DNA of 64,000 nucleotides. Source: Bimuria novae-zelandiae CBS 107.79 (lineage: Eukaryota; Ascomycota; Dothideomycetes; Pleosporales; Didymosphaeriaceae). Positions within the stretch are counted from its first letter, which is position 1. Every line of letters starts with the position of its first letter. Under the pieces are notes generated by a model. That model was not told the DNA's origin and made no database searches. It saw only the letters and a program-made list of their open reading frames with translations. The DNA lies in contig ML976701.1 of assembly GCA_010015655.1 (NCBI GenBank), positions 190,689-254,688 on the forward strand, read 5' to 3'. Made by a program: the position numbers and the translations under genes. Of the stretch, positions 23,565 through 35,729 are shown one piece after another.

Positions 23565-24018
23565 TCATCCAGGACGAGGTCTTGCATCTGGCCCAAAGCC
23601 TGGGAGGTGGCCGCCTGGTGGATCGTAGAGCATGGACCAAAAGCCGTAAATGATGGCGACAAAGAAGGAAACGACGACGATGTTGCCGACCCACTCGTGC
23701 AGGGTAGTGTCGGAAGGTTCGATCTCGGTGCTTGCCGTGGACGAGTCGTCTCGCTCCTGCCATGTGCCGTAGCTGTACGTGGGCGGTACCCCGCCTAGCA
23801 GGGGATTCGTGGCATCGTCGTAGGAAGGAGGAGGCACATCCGGCCCGTCGTGGTAGCCGGGCGGGTCATGGTGACCGGGCGGGGGGTCGTGATGTATGGG
23901 GTGGTCGTGCGCGGGCGGCTGCCAAGCTGGTGGAGGGTCGTGTGCCGGCTGTTGTTGTTGTGAGTATTTCCTCGTACATGCGAGCAGGCGTATCACATAC
24001 GGTTGCGTGGTGATCCAT
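23565..24018 (-). CDS. Small PPxY-rich single-pass membrane protein
   Basis: Two exons on the minus strand: 24018-24001 (MDHHAT) and 23948-23565, joined by a 52-bp intron with a perfect GTATGT donor and CAACAG acceptor, giving 133 residues. Residues 7-50 are very rich in Pro and His. Three PPxY motifs are present: PPGY (35-38), PPSY (46-49) and PPTY (61-64). After an acidic Ser/Thr stretch comes one hydrophobic segment, NIVVVSFFVAIIYGFWSML (95-113), and a short Pro/Gly tail. PPxY motifs bind the WW domains of Nedd4/Rsp5 ubiquitin ligases, so a membrane-anchored Rsp5 adaptor is a reasonable guess. I do not recognise a named family. It is divergent from DOP1, whose product acts in endosome-Golgi traffic. 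Confidence 0.7.
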
Positions 24019-24260
24019 CGCTTGGCTGCAAGTAGCCAGCGGGATCCCGGAGCTCGTGTGGGGTCAAGTCGCCCTGAGGGATGAAGCTCGCCTGCGCGTC
24101 ACGAAGCGGCCGGAAAAACGTTTGCCGAGCATTCGTGTCCGGAAGGCGCGACTGCCTTCGAAGGCTCACCCGCCCAATAGGTAGACAATAAATGCTCTAG
24201 CCAGCATGTCCACTGTGCTGCGTCTAATTCACCGACACCACATCTACTGCCAGGCCCAGC
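24019..24260. promoter_or_regulatory. Shared divergent promoter, PPxY gene / DOP1
   Basis: 242 bp separate the two opposite start codons, so both upstream regions overlap here. No recognisable binding site stands out. The role is inferred from the arrangement. Confidence 0.4.
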
Positions 24261-27200
24261 ATGGCTCATGATTCGTCTGCTAACCTCCAGATATTATCGC
24301 CAACGGGCTCTGGCCGCTCCTCACCATCGCCCCGCGTAACGCGCAACAATACCGAAGACGGTACGTCATGGAAAAGCTAGATGTGAAGGGGTGCAAGCTC
24401 ACTAAAGCTTAACAGCGCTGCAGAAGAAGGATAAAAGCTTCCGCCGCTATGCACAAGGCGTCGACCGCGCACTTGCGTTGTGGGATACAGCACAACAGGA
24501 GTGGGCTGACTACATCTCGTTCTTGGGGAGGCTTTTGAAGGTCAATATGTCCGTCTAGCACTTTGGAGGGACTGCGCTCATGTGGTTGTGCTCCAGGCTC
24601 TGCAGTCTCATCCTCCCGAGACAACAGTAATTCCCCATAGCGATGCAGTCGCACTCCGATTAGCGCAGTGCTTGAATCCAACCTTGCCTTCTGGTGTGCA
24701 CCAAAAGGCCCTCGAAGTCTATTCGTACATTTTCGCCACCATTGGTGTATGCCCCGCCTCCCTCTCGTGGTCTGCAAATGCTGACCAGAGCCCAGAAAGC
24801 TGCCCTTGCGCGTGACTTGAACCTCTACTTTCCAGGTCTCTCCTCGGTGCTTTCCTTCGCCTCGCTTTCCGTTCGTCCGCTCTTCCTCTCCGTCTACGAG
24901 AGTCACATCCTCAAGCTAGATGGCTCCGCGCTGCGCCCTGCGCTCAAGGCCGTTATTCTCTCGCTGCTTCCGGGCCTGGAGGATGAGACCAGCGAAGACT
25001 TCGACCGCATGGTATCGGCTCTCGATAGACTGCGCGAGGCTGTGAAGAACGACTCGGAAGAATTTACAGATGCAAAGACCGAGGGTGGATCATCTCACTT
25101 CTGGCAATGCTTCTTCCTGGCGACCATTACCAATGCCTCTCGGAGGCAGGGTGCTCTTGCCTATCTCGTGCGGCGCTTACCCAAGTTTCAGCTGCCTCAA
25201 CGGCGCGTGTCGGTGGCTTCCCAATCCGGTGTGCCAACTGAAGGGCTTCCAGCAGAGGCCGAAGCCGCCACCTCACCCGAACCCGGGCTGCTTATAAGGT
25301 GTTTCGAAGCTGGCCTTTACGATGCTCAACTACTGATACAACGAGGCTTCCTTGATCTTCTTGTCACCCACCTTCCTCTGGACTCACCTGTGTTGCAAAA
25401 TAGGATTGGAAAAGAAGATCGAGAGCGCATAGTAGCCGCCGCCGCCAGTGTTGTTTCGCGGCGAGACATGAGTCTGAATCGGAGGCTGTGGGCTTGGTTT
25501 CTGGGTCCAGAGCTGTCAGCTGCTACCGACGGCGAGGATGAAAGCGTTGCGTCGCCGACCCAAGACAAGCAGGGCGCAGCGTCGGACCCCTCAGCCTACC
25601 ACGCTGCCTATTTTTCGCGCTTCGGTCTCGAAGCGCTAACTCGGAGCGTTTTGAAAATGATTAATCGGCCTACCAAACTTCCTGCAGAACGTGCAAAACC
25701 TTTTCGCGTCTGCTTATCCCTGATGGACCGTTGGGAAGTTGGGGGTTTGATCGTACCGGAGATCTTCCTTCCCGCGTTGCAGAGCATTCATGCCTACAGT
25801 GAAGTGGCTACGAAAGACCAAGTCGACGAGGTGTTGCGAAGCGCGAGTACCTTCTTCGATGGTGTCGACAGTGGTCTAATATGGGGCAAACTGATCGAAC
25901 TGGTGACCACTTCGCTCAAGTCGGAAGATTCAAGTCGGCATGACGCACTTCAACAGATGCGACTAGCCAAATTTGTCATGTCACATTTTAACCTCAAAGA
26001 AGAAGACATGATGCTTCATCACATGCCACTGATGATTGTCTCTTCGCTTTCAGCTTTGAACGGTGCTGTCGGTAGCGGATCTAAGCTATCTTTCAAAGAC
26101 CAAGAGCTAGTAGATCTCACACTGGAGATTGTCGACTCACTTGTTCAAATCGTACCTGATCGAGCGATCAGAGGGAGGCAAAGTGACCATCGCACCGAGC
26201 AAAAGCATGGTTCCACCAAGAGCGTCGCCTCTGAGAAGATCCAAGCATTCTACGAGGAGTCGCAGGGAAGCTCAGACGTAGCAGAACCCCCGTTCACGGC
26301 CGCTGAGATTGGACACTTGATCCTTGAGGATGCAACGCGGTTATTTTTGGCACTCGTACAGCTTCATCCCGAAATATCCGCCGAGATGCCTGCAAAGATT
26401 CTGGCAAATGCAATTGTCAAGGTTCAGCAATTCGAGGGTTTGAACAACATGGAACCGTTCGCGGTAATTGAACAGGTCCTCTCACGGCATTCCAGCACAA
26501 CCAACCGTCAATTGCCCTTCTCACACCTGACTGCTACCACCACAATCCTTACTGGGTTACAAATTGCGAGACCCTCCGACCCGTACATCAGTGAGTCTCA
26601 GATTGCTGAGCTCGTTCACCCTTTGGTAGCCGCCTTCTGGCAGTACTTGTCACCGCTGATGCCGAAACACCACGTGGAAGCGGCAAGGTGTATATTGCAG
26701 CTGCACAGCATGTCACCTTCGAATCGTGTGGTCGAGGCCGCCTTGTCTTCAATATTGGTCCAGGACATTCTTCAACGGCCATCTAGTCTCGGGGCTGCCG
26801 ATGCCAGTCGCCGATTCGCGGTGCTTTGGACGCACACAATGTATGAGCTGAGCTTGCAGTCGGAGAGGCGCGGTACTCTTTCGCGGCGCACGAGCACGAT
26901 GAGTCTCTCTAGTTTCGCAACTCAGGAGATCAACTTTCATACTGTTCTCATGAGACCTTTGCTGCTTCTTCTTGATCTACTTAGTGAGGATGGGACTGAC
27001 GCAGCTGCCGTGGTCAACATGTGGCTTCAGGACCTTCCAACCCTCAACAAGATTTTCGAAATTCTGGTCATTCGCTTACAGTCGCTTCACTGCTTGTCTA
27101 CGTCTGATAGCCTAGCTCCTGGTATGGCGGCGCAGCAAAAGACCTCGCAGAACACTGTAGACGACAGCAAAGACTGCCTATACTTTCTGAGGCATATACA

Positions 27201-30087
27201 CAATATATTGAAGCGACCTTTGCAGTACACCTGGGCTACATTAGCTCAAGAACCAGCTCCGCGTTTCAATGACACAGCACCTAGAGTATCGCTGCAAGAA
27301 TGGATTGTCAGAACTTGTCTGAAAACTCTGTCACTGAATGTCAACAAAGCAGCCACCAACGAAACTGCACATCTGCACGAGTTGTACCGTGTGTCAGTCG
27401 AAATCGTCTCTCAAATCTACAACAGCCCCTTCGCGCCGGCTTTGCGAGATTTGGAGTTTGAAATTCCTCTCATGGCATGTCTACGAACTGCTGGCCCGAC
27501 CCTGCAGAGCGTCTTGCTCGGCGCGTCTCTTCTCGCTTTGCGGCTGCGAACCATACGACCGACTGAAGAGCAGCAGCCGCCAGAACAGCGGGCGCAAAAT
27601 TCGGCACCGTATAAGCCGAGGTTATCTTTAGCGACAAGCCGAGATTCTGTAGATGTCGAGCCTCCTCCCATTCCACCACCGCCGCAATTAGTGGAAATTA
27701 TCAAGTATGGCTTCTCCTCGTCATCAAGCCGGCTCGTACTAGACGATTGGGTCAACTTCTTAGTAGAGGTGCTCCCACTCTTTGCAGACGCCATTTTCCA
27801 GAGTCTGCTCCCTTTGGTGGAATGCTTTTGCAAAGAGATTCGCAGTACGTTCGAGCAGCTAAAGAGTATATTTTGTACCAAGGAAGTCGTCAATGAGATT
27901 TCTCCTGAATCCACTCTGATTTCGCTTATCAACGGCTTAGAGCAGATACTTGCTAGAGCACATGATCGGCTAATGGTTCAAGAGAACAAGTCTGTGGCGA
28001 ACAAATCTCCAGAACAGCCTCAAGGCTTCTTTGGAAACATGGTCTCGGGGGTCTTTTCATCCGAAGCACATCAAGCTCGCACACCGACTGCTAACAGCAG
28101 GCTTACTGTGTTGCTGTGTTTCCAAGACACTGTGCGGATATGTTTTGCCATATGGTCATGGGGAGGGTACGCGCAGAATAGCGCACAGCATGATGCCACA
28201 TCGGCTTCATCGTTTGGGTATACTTCTCTGCGCATGCGCAACCGAGCCAGAAGGATACTAGAACATTTGTTTGCCGCCGAAGCGCTGGAATGCTTAGAGA
28301 CGCTTGCTGTACTGTGGTCGCACTCATCACAGAACGACACCCAGGCAACTGCCATCATGGGTCTGTTGAATGTTTTGAATGGGTCAAAGCCCAAACACAC
28401 TATTCCGGCTATCTTCAACGCGGTATATAGCCGCACTAACCCCAACGCGCTCGACTCAAACCGTATATCAACATTGACTTCCGATCTCACTGATGCTGAT
28501 CTTGTCGCTTTCTTGGTGGATTACACAAAGTCTCTGGAGGATGACGCTATGGATGAGATATGGCAGGACTGCACACTCTTTCTGCGCGATGTGCTCGCAA
28601 ACCCGCTACCGCATCGACAAATTCTACCGCTGCTCCTTGAGTTTACCGCAGTCATTGGACAGAAGGTCGACAATACAAATTTTGGGGAGCAGCGGAAGAT
28701 GAGAAAGGAGCTGGCAGTATGTGAATATCGTCTCCCTCGTCAATTCATGCTAACGCCCGACTAGGACATTTTCCAGCGCATCTTGACCGCAGTCTTCACT
28801 ACCCGATCGATGGGTTTCCTGCAGGATCCAGGCCAAGTCAAAAGCACAGAAAAGCCATCTGCTGTCACTAACGGCAGTCTCTCACAACGGCGAGCAACTG
28901 ACGTTGTTTCCGTACTGAATACCATCGTTCCATATCTCCCCATCATCCTCGTCGAAAACGAACGCGTCACAACCGTCGTCACCAACATCGCGACCTCCGT
29001 CATAGGCCCCACCTTCCGTACCAAAGCGTTCCCGGACAACGTCACCAAGCCCATCCTCGACCTCCTCCAAGCCCTCGCACGCGTCGCGCAGGGCAACAAA
29101 TTCTGGAAAAAAGAGCTCACGGACGCCTTCAACGACGCGCGCTTCTTCGCCACGCCACTGCCCTTGCTAAAGGAGTCTTGGCTGCCCATCCTATCCCAAT
29201 GGGCTTCCTCCGATAAAGACCGGCTGCCCGAGCTGCTCTCGCGGCTCTCGGCGCCCACGACGGCGGGCATCATGTTTGGCGTAGGCGCCTCCTCCGCACG
29301 GCAAGAAGCCGATCGCAAAACCCAACTCACACTCCGGCGCATCGCGCTCCTCGTGCTCGCCAGCGCCGTCGACGCATTCACGCCGGCGCTCCCATCCATC
29401 ATGGAAAAGCTCGTGGAACTCCTCGCCGCGACGCCCGCATCTTCCCCCTCCTCTGCTACCCGCGCAGACGCACTGATCCTGCTCCGCGTGCTCATCCTTA
29501 AAACCTCGAACATACACCTTGCACCGCTATGGCCGACTATAAACGCGGAGCTAACCTCGGCGCTCTCCTCTTTGTTACCCGATGCGCCGAATAGGGAGAG
29601 CTATAATAACGCGGGCGTGCTGCAGGCGTGTAAATTGTTGGATGAGCTGGTTGTTTTGGACCCCGATGATTTTCAGCTCATGGAGTGGCTGTATGTGTGC
29701 GATACTATTGATGCGGTGTATAAGCCCCCTCCTTCCACCGCTTCATCCTCATCTACCTACCCGTCTAATCTAGCGGATGAGATTGCTGAGGTGCTGAGTG
29801 CGCGGGCAGCACCTTTAGCCCAGGCCCAACCCCAGGCTCTGCATGCTGATAATGGGGCTGGGGAAGAGGGGAAAAGAAAATTGTTCCTGGACCCGCTCAT
29901 CGAGGCGCTGGAGCGCGAGGAGCGCGTAGAGGTGATGGAGATGAGTAGGGAGGCGCTGGTAGAGAGGGTGGTGAGGCCGTTTTTGGGGAGCTTGGGTATG
30001 TGGGCTTTTGAGACGAGGTATCGGGGTGGGGAGGTGGATGGGGAGGGGGTTTGGGGGAGTGTCGTGAGGGATGCGAGGGGGGACTAG
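24261..30087 (+). CDS. DOP1: Dopey family protein Dop1
   Basis: Five exons: 24261-24360, 24416-24540, 24597-24746, 24796-28716 and 28765-30087, in total 1872 residues. Introns are 48-56 bp (GTACGT, GTCAAT, GTATGC and GTATGT donors) and all junctions keep frame. The N-terminus shows the Dopey signature: KDKSFRRYAQGVDRALALW, LNPTLPSGVHQKALEVYSYI, DLNLYFPGLSSVLSFASLS and, near residue 226, SHFWQCFFLATITNAS. The rest is long helical repeat-like sequence with a Pro-rich insert near 27660. The C-terminal exon (TTVVTNIATSVIGPTF, LLDELVVLDPDDFQLMEWL) is the conserved Dopey C-terminus. Dop1 partners Mon2 and the flippase Neo1 in endosome-to-Golgi recycling and is often essential; in Aspergillus, DopA affects development. 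The length fits filamentous fungal members. No stop or frameshift was seen. Confidence 0.95.
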
Positions 30088-30540
30088 GCATTCAGTATAG
30101 AAAGTGATAGCGGAAAACGGAACATATGTTTGTTGATGCTTGAGGCTTAAGATGAACGTGTTAAGTGTAACGGTCAGAGGAGTTGTTGGGTTGAGGGGAG
30201 TGGTGTGAGTTCTGCAGAAGGGGATTGGGTTAAAGGCGTGGAGCTGGGACAGTAGGAGGGTATGGATGTACCGATGGTGATGGGCATAGATTTTGAGTCA
30301 CCTCTCCAAGTGTAAAAGGTTAAAAGAGACTGGCATGCTTTATAAAGAATCCACCCGCTAATCCACCCAGAGACCACCAATAGAACACCAAAAAGGTCCA
30401 TAAACTGTGCCACAGCAACTTCGAATCCTTCCTCCTACTTTCATAGCGACGTCGTCCTCGTGTTTATGTCCCTAACTAAGATACGTTAACCTAGCATACT
30501 GTTCCCTTATCCCCACAAAACAAGCCTATCAAAATGAGAT
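30088..30540. other. 3' flank of DOP1
   Basis: Balanced DNA that turns AT-rich at about 30540. No feature is recognised apart from the presumed 3' UTR and terminator of DOP1. Confidence 0.5.
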
Positions 30541-32080
30541 CCCCAGATTTATACACATAACCACAGCCTACTCTAATAGTTATAAAATCTTAATTATTGT
30601 GGTGGAACGCTAGATAAGCTTATACATGAGCGCACTTTACTTTAGTTTTTTTATATAAGGGTGCGAGTAGGGTTTTAAAGAGCGAGGGTTATGTTTAAGG
30701 GGTAGTGGAAGTGGAAACAACGCTTCCAATCGAACGTACTACTTTTGGTACTTTCCAACTCAGTACGATCACGTGATCAGTACAAACGTACTATAGTCCT
30801 TATAGGTTTTGTTTTACTAAGCTGGGTACAGGTACGTTTAGTAGTACATCTTAAAAGCTTATATTTTAGGTGGGATTTACCTATTAGCTTAAATATAAAT
30901 AGAAGATATAAGGGACTTTGGGCCCGGGTGACCTGAGATGCCAGAAGAATATAGATAAATTTAATAAGGAGTTTAAGTAGCTCCTCTTTACGCTATATAT
31001 ATAGCTTCTAAGTAAAAAGGACTAACTTTAAAGGGGCTAAGTTTATTTTCTAATACTTTAAAGGTACCCTAGTAGCTCTTAGAGTTACTTAAGGCGTAGG
31101 CTATAAGGTTTTTTAGTTAAGTACTTTAGAGGCCTAGCCTCTAATATAGCTCCCCCCTTCTAATTGTATAGTAGGAGAAGAGAAAAATTTCCTTATTTAA
31201 ATTTACTAAACTTATAAGGTTTGCTATATTCTAGATATTAGGCTAGAAATTACTATTTTATAAGGACTATTTCTTTTATTATTTACCTTAGTGTAATAGT
31301 AAGCGTAGTCCTTTAGTTAGTAAGTCGCGCTTACCCTTTTAGTTATATGCCTATTTATACTCTATATTAGCGTAACTTCTATAGTAAAAGCCTACCTATA
31401 GTGTTTTAAGTCCCTTATCTTATACTTTTACTTTTAAGCTTAGTCTTATAAGTATTTTATTTAGCTCTTTAACATCCTTACTCCGCGATTAATTATTATA
31501 CCTTTTTTTAAAATTTTAACTACGCTATAAAAGTCCTGCCTTAATTTATAATTTAGTAAATACGCTAGTAGCTCTGCTCCTAGTAGCTCTTTTTATAAAA
31601 AAAATAAAACTTAATTTTTTTACTAGCCTTACGCGTGTCCTTAAGGCATTCTTAAAGCTCTAGCCTATAAATAGCTATTATTAAGTAAATTTTTTAGTTT
31701 TATTTTTTAATTCCTAGCTAATTCTCCTAGGCTATTAACGGTCTAAAGATTAACTTCTTACTAGAGGATAAAGCTTTTGCTAAGGAGGTTATTTACTAGG
31801 TATAGTAGTTAGCTTCTATATATATAGTTTGCCTAAGTAAAGAAGTTAACTACGTTTCTTTTAGTAATAAGCATGCCTCTTATATTAAGTATATAAAGGA
31901 TAGCGCTTACTATACTAAACCTATAAGTTTTATTCTTTAGTCTATATATTTCTTGCTTAGCGAGTTAATAGGTCTAGTACTTTATAACTAAACCACCAAC
32001 AAGGACCTCCTCTTATTTTTCGCCCATCTACTTAACTAGCTGCCCTACCCGTCATCTGATACGTCCAAGCACTCGGCCGA
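30541..32080. other. RIP-degraded AT-rich repeat, unassigned
   Basis: Extremely TpA-rich DNA with stops in every frame. It probably belongs to the same mobile element as the recombinase-like relic that follows, but I cannot name any part of it. Confidence 0.5.
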
Positions 32081-34545
32081 GCTCTACCCATATCGACGCA
32101 ACATGCGACGCCGTCTACCTATCGACAATTCCTCCAACGAGAGCGAATATGCCGAGTCTGATACTAACGGTAGTGTCACGTTAGACCCTGACCTTATAGA
32201 CAACGAAACGTCTAATAATAAAGATAGCAAGTAAAGTAAAAAAGTAAAAGACTAAGTATAGCTTTTTACTAATAAGAATTATCTGCTTTAGCACTAGACT
32301 AGAATTCTAGAAATATTTAATAAAATAGAGTATACTAAGGAGGACTATAAAGAGAGTAGTACTTATTTACTAAATTATCTTAAAGATTAATAAAACTAGT
32401 AAGTTATATACTCCTACTTTCTTTAGACTAAAAACTATAATACTAATATAAGATAGATGCTAGATCTACTTAGGAAAGAAGCACCTCCGCTTTTATATAA
32501 TTATATTTATTAGTACCCTATATACTTTTATTAACTAGCTACTTAATTAGTGTTAAGGAAAGAAAGGTTAAAAATACTAAGATATTAAATTTACTAGCTC
32601 TTTTAAAACGTACTAAAAGGTATACTATCTTGTATATAAGTAAGTAATAAGTCTTAAGCTAAATAGAAAGGTAAACTAAAGCATTCATAAGGTTTATCCT
32701 ATCTTTTATTATATACCTTCTTTACCGTATAACACGTTTAATCTGTATCGTTAGTACTACGAAAACTAGCCAAAAAGTACGGCTTAAAGAAGATAGGCCA
32801 AGACAAGACCTATATTTACGTGGAGGACCTCACTCGGGCCCTAAAGACAAACCTTATAATAACTAAAAAGCAATATTCCTCCGGACGCTATTAAGTATAA
32901 ACCTAAATCTACTTATAACTTAGTAGTTTTATAATAAATTAGCTAAAACCTTTTTTTAGCCTTTACTATAGGCATGTCTAGGTTACGCTACTTTAGAATT
33001 TAAAGGGTAGGTCTTATTAGGTATTACTTAAGCTAACCTTTAAGTTTATGAAAATGTTTTTTTAGGATTAAAAATATATACGTACTTTTTTTTAGAAGAA
33101 TCCATTTATTTTATAAAAATACTAATAATTTAATTAAGAAAACTTTCTTTATTCCTAAATTTATTTATAAGAAAACTTTTATTTTTAGGTCCTACGTCTT
33201 TCTTCTTAAAATACTTTTTTATAATAAGGCGTTTATTACCTATAATTTAATATTTTTAAAAAAAAAGTTAACTAGGCTCTTTATCTTGCTAAAGCGTATT
33301 AAGCTCCAATTATGCCTTAATAAAGAACTAGATAATATCTCTATTTTTTATAAAGTAAAGAGGACTTTAGAAGATTAGATTATTTTTAAAGATAAACTAC
33401 TCTTAAACTTAATATTAGAGCCTTAAGTTAAAGCCTTTAGGGAAATTATAGGGTTTACACAGATTACTTAGCCCTATTTATTATAATACGCTAGAAACAA
33501 AGCATTTAATAATAATAATAAAATTAGCTAGCTTTAATTACTAGTCTTAGTACGTCTAGATCTAACGCATGTGCAGGAAACGTTAGTAAGACTATATAAA
33601 ACCTAATAATAAGGCATGGTAACATATAAACATTCTTAAAATACTACCTATCGCGACGTGTCACGATGGATATATAGGCTATTATATAATGTATCTATTC
33701 CTAAGACGTGCTAATACAAGTAGCTTACACTATAAGTTAATTAATTAATACTTAAAGGCTATAAAAGCTTATACTAAAGCAATTAGTATTAATAAATAAT
33801 AATTTTATTATTTGCTTGCTACTAGCGTAATAAGAGTAACTTAAGTAAAGACTTAAAATATTATAAAATATTTATAGTACTAAGAGCTAAATTATAAAAT
33901 TTAATAAATAAAGTAGTAACTATAATATGCTCTTCTTTAGGAGATTAAAGAGCGTTAGGAGCATAAGTAACTTATATGTAATATTAAGTAATAGCTTGCT
34001 AGTATTAAAGCTAAAGACATTATAATAATAATAAAAACTTATAACGCTATACACCTAGTTTAGAAGGTATTAGTTAACGCTATCCTAACCTAGATAAGAA
34101 TATCTTTATAAGAGGAGGTTAGCTAGCGTATTAAGGCTATCTATGCTGTTATGCACTACTATAGGATTAAAAAATATGGAATATCCTCGTCTTAGCAAAA
34201 GCGATATAGCAGTCGTGTCGCATCGCCTTCTAACGGTCATGAAGATGCACAACTCAAGGCCTATAAAAAAAGCACTAGAATTAGCTAAGGTGTTAGTATA
34301 CAAAGAGAAGAGGCTAATAGTGTATTTTATATATTTAAGTAATAAAAACCTGCCTACGAAAGAGCACGTTTACTTATTTTGCATTCTTAGCGATCTTACA
34401 AAATATTTTAAAAGGAAACACTTTATAAATCTTAATAAAGAAGAATCTGTTAGATATAACCTCTATTAGACTAACCTAGTCTATAAGGTGCATTAGCAAC
34501 GACATGCTTTTAATGTTTATAGTACCGTTTCATAGAGCGCTATTC
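32081..34545 (+). pseudogene. RIPed DUF3435/FluG-domain recombinase-like gene with C2H2 tail
   Basis: The plus strand keeps family landmarks in order despite many TAA/TAG codons. These are a less mutated acidic N-terminal part (RRNMRRRLPIDNSSNESEY, 32095-32220), GQDKTYIYVEDLTRALKTN near 32810-32850, a IIGFTQ stretch near 33450, and KYYLSRRVTMDI with a following IQVAYTIS near 33640-33740. The zinc-finger tail (VYFIYLSNKNLPTKEH..LTKYFKRKH) lies near 34320-34430, where finger cysteines have become Tyr. DUF3435 proteins are tyrosine-recombinase-like; some are the captains of giant Starship elements, many are relics. The copy is dead. Boundaries are approximate. Confidence 0.7.
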
Positions 34546-35465
34546 AACTCTAGACTCTAAAGTAAGCAGAAGCAACTACACTCTCGTTTATTTATGTATA
34601 TCTGAGTCTTCCTTTCAACCGCGGCTAGTCCTTATCACCGACCGAATCAAGTCTCAGTCTCTTACCACGCCAAGAGACCGTCAAGTTCCACGGCCTCTCT
34701 TCCTCACTCATACAAATCTCATCGAAAAACATCTAGTCAGCCAGCGATAAATACATCCTTGTCTACCATCTACACGTACGAGAGCAGAATGAGTTCCTGT
34801 CCTAGCAGGGATTAGATAGACCTCCATCGAAGCGTCTTCTTAACTATATAAACCAAGGCAGTTTTCACTAAGCCTTCTACTATTTTTTAAGAGAGTACGC
34901 ATCATGCTATCTTTAAAAATATAGTAAAAGTTAAACTTTTTAGTTATTAGGTTATGCCTTATATTATAATTATTATAGTTAAGGCTATAGCTTTTATTCT
35001 TTATAAAAAGCCCTAAAAACAGATTTAATTAATATTTACAAGAATAACGCTAAGACTATTAAGACTATATAACTTAAGATGAAAAAGAAATATTGTAGAA
35101 TTATTAACTTTATATTTATTAGTTAAGAATAAGTAACTCGCCTAAGTAAAAGATAGGCTACTTATATTTATTTAAATAAATAATCTATAATAGCATTTTG
35201 CATTAATAACGCCTTTATTATAAGGGATTTAACTATACATGCTAAGTTTATTAATAATATAAAGAAGAAAATATAAACTATAATTAAAGTAGATAAGTAA
35301 AGTTAGAGAGTAAAAGATAGTAACTAGAGTGTCTTAAAAGAACTAGCATAATTTTTAGCTAATTAAATTCTTTTATAAGTAATAATAAGGCTTAAAATTA
35401 TAGATTTAGTTTATATTATTACGCTTCAGGTCTTACTATAATTTCTCTTTAACACTTTTAATACT
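34546..35465. other. Mixed flank between recombinase relic and copia element
   Basis: 34560-34850 is a patch of ordinary composition without a supported gene. From about 34870 the DNA is RIPed again and reads as an unidentified decayed coding sequence on the plus strand. The copia element then inserted after ACTAT at 35466-35470. Confidence 0.45.
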
Positions 35466-35470
35466 ACTAT

Positions 35471-35729
35471 TGTTGATAGGGCTCTCATAGCTAGCTGTAC
35501 ATGGGGTGAGTATAGTGCGGCAAGGTATAAGGTTTGTACGGTGTGCACAGCGTACGGAGTAAAAAGGAGGGTAACTAGTTTGTGTAATTACTCTATCTCT
35601 CTACTATACAAACAAAGGTGGCGATATTTTAGGAGATAAGCTACGCACGGACATTATATAAGACAACCACGTAATCACGTATTAGGCCTTATAGAATACC
35701 CTTCGCCGTATCGCCCCTGCGTACAGACA
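35471..35729 (-). repeat. copia-1 left LTR (3' LTR)
   Basis: Starts TGTTGATAGGGC and ends GTACAGACA; 259 bp. It shares an unmutated block ACAAACAAAGGTGGCGATAT with the right copy. Its left half kept more G/C than the same half of its partner. Confidence 0.9.

Noticed and set aside
34143..34469. 108-residue open frame as a separate gene
   Set aside because: It is the C-terminal part of the DUF3435 relic in the same orientation, with finger Cys codons mutated.
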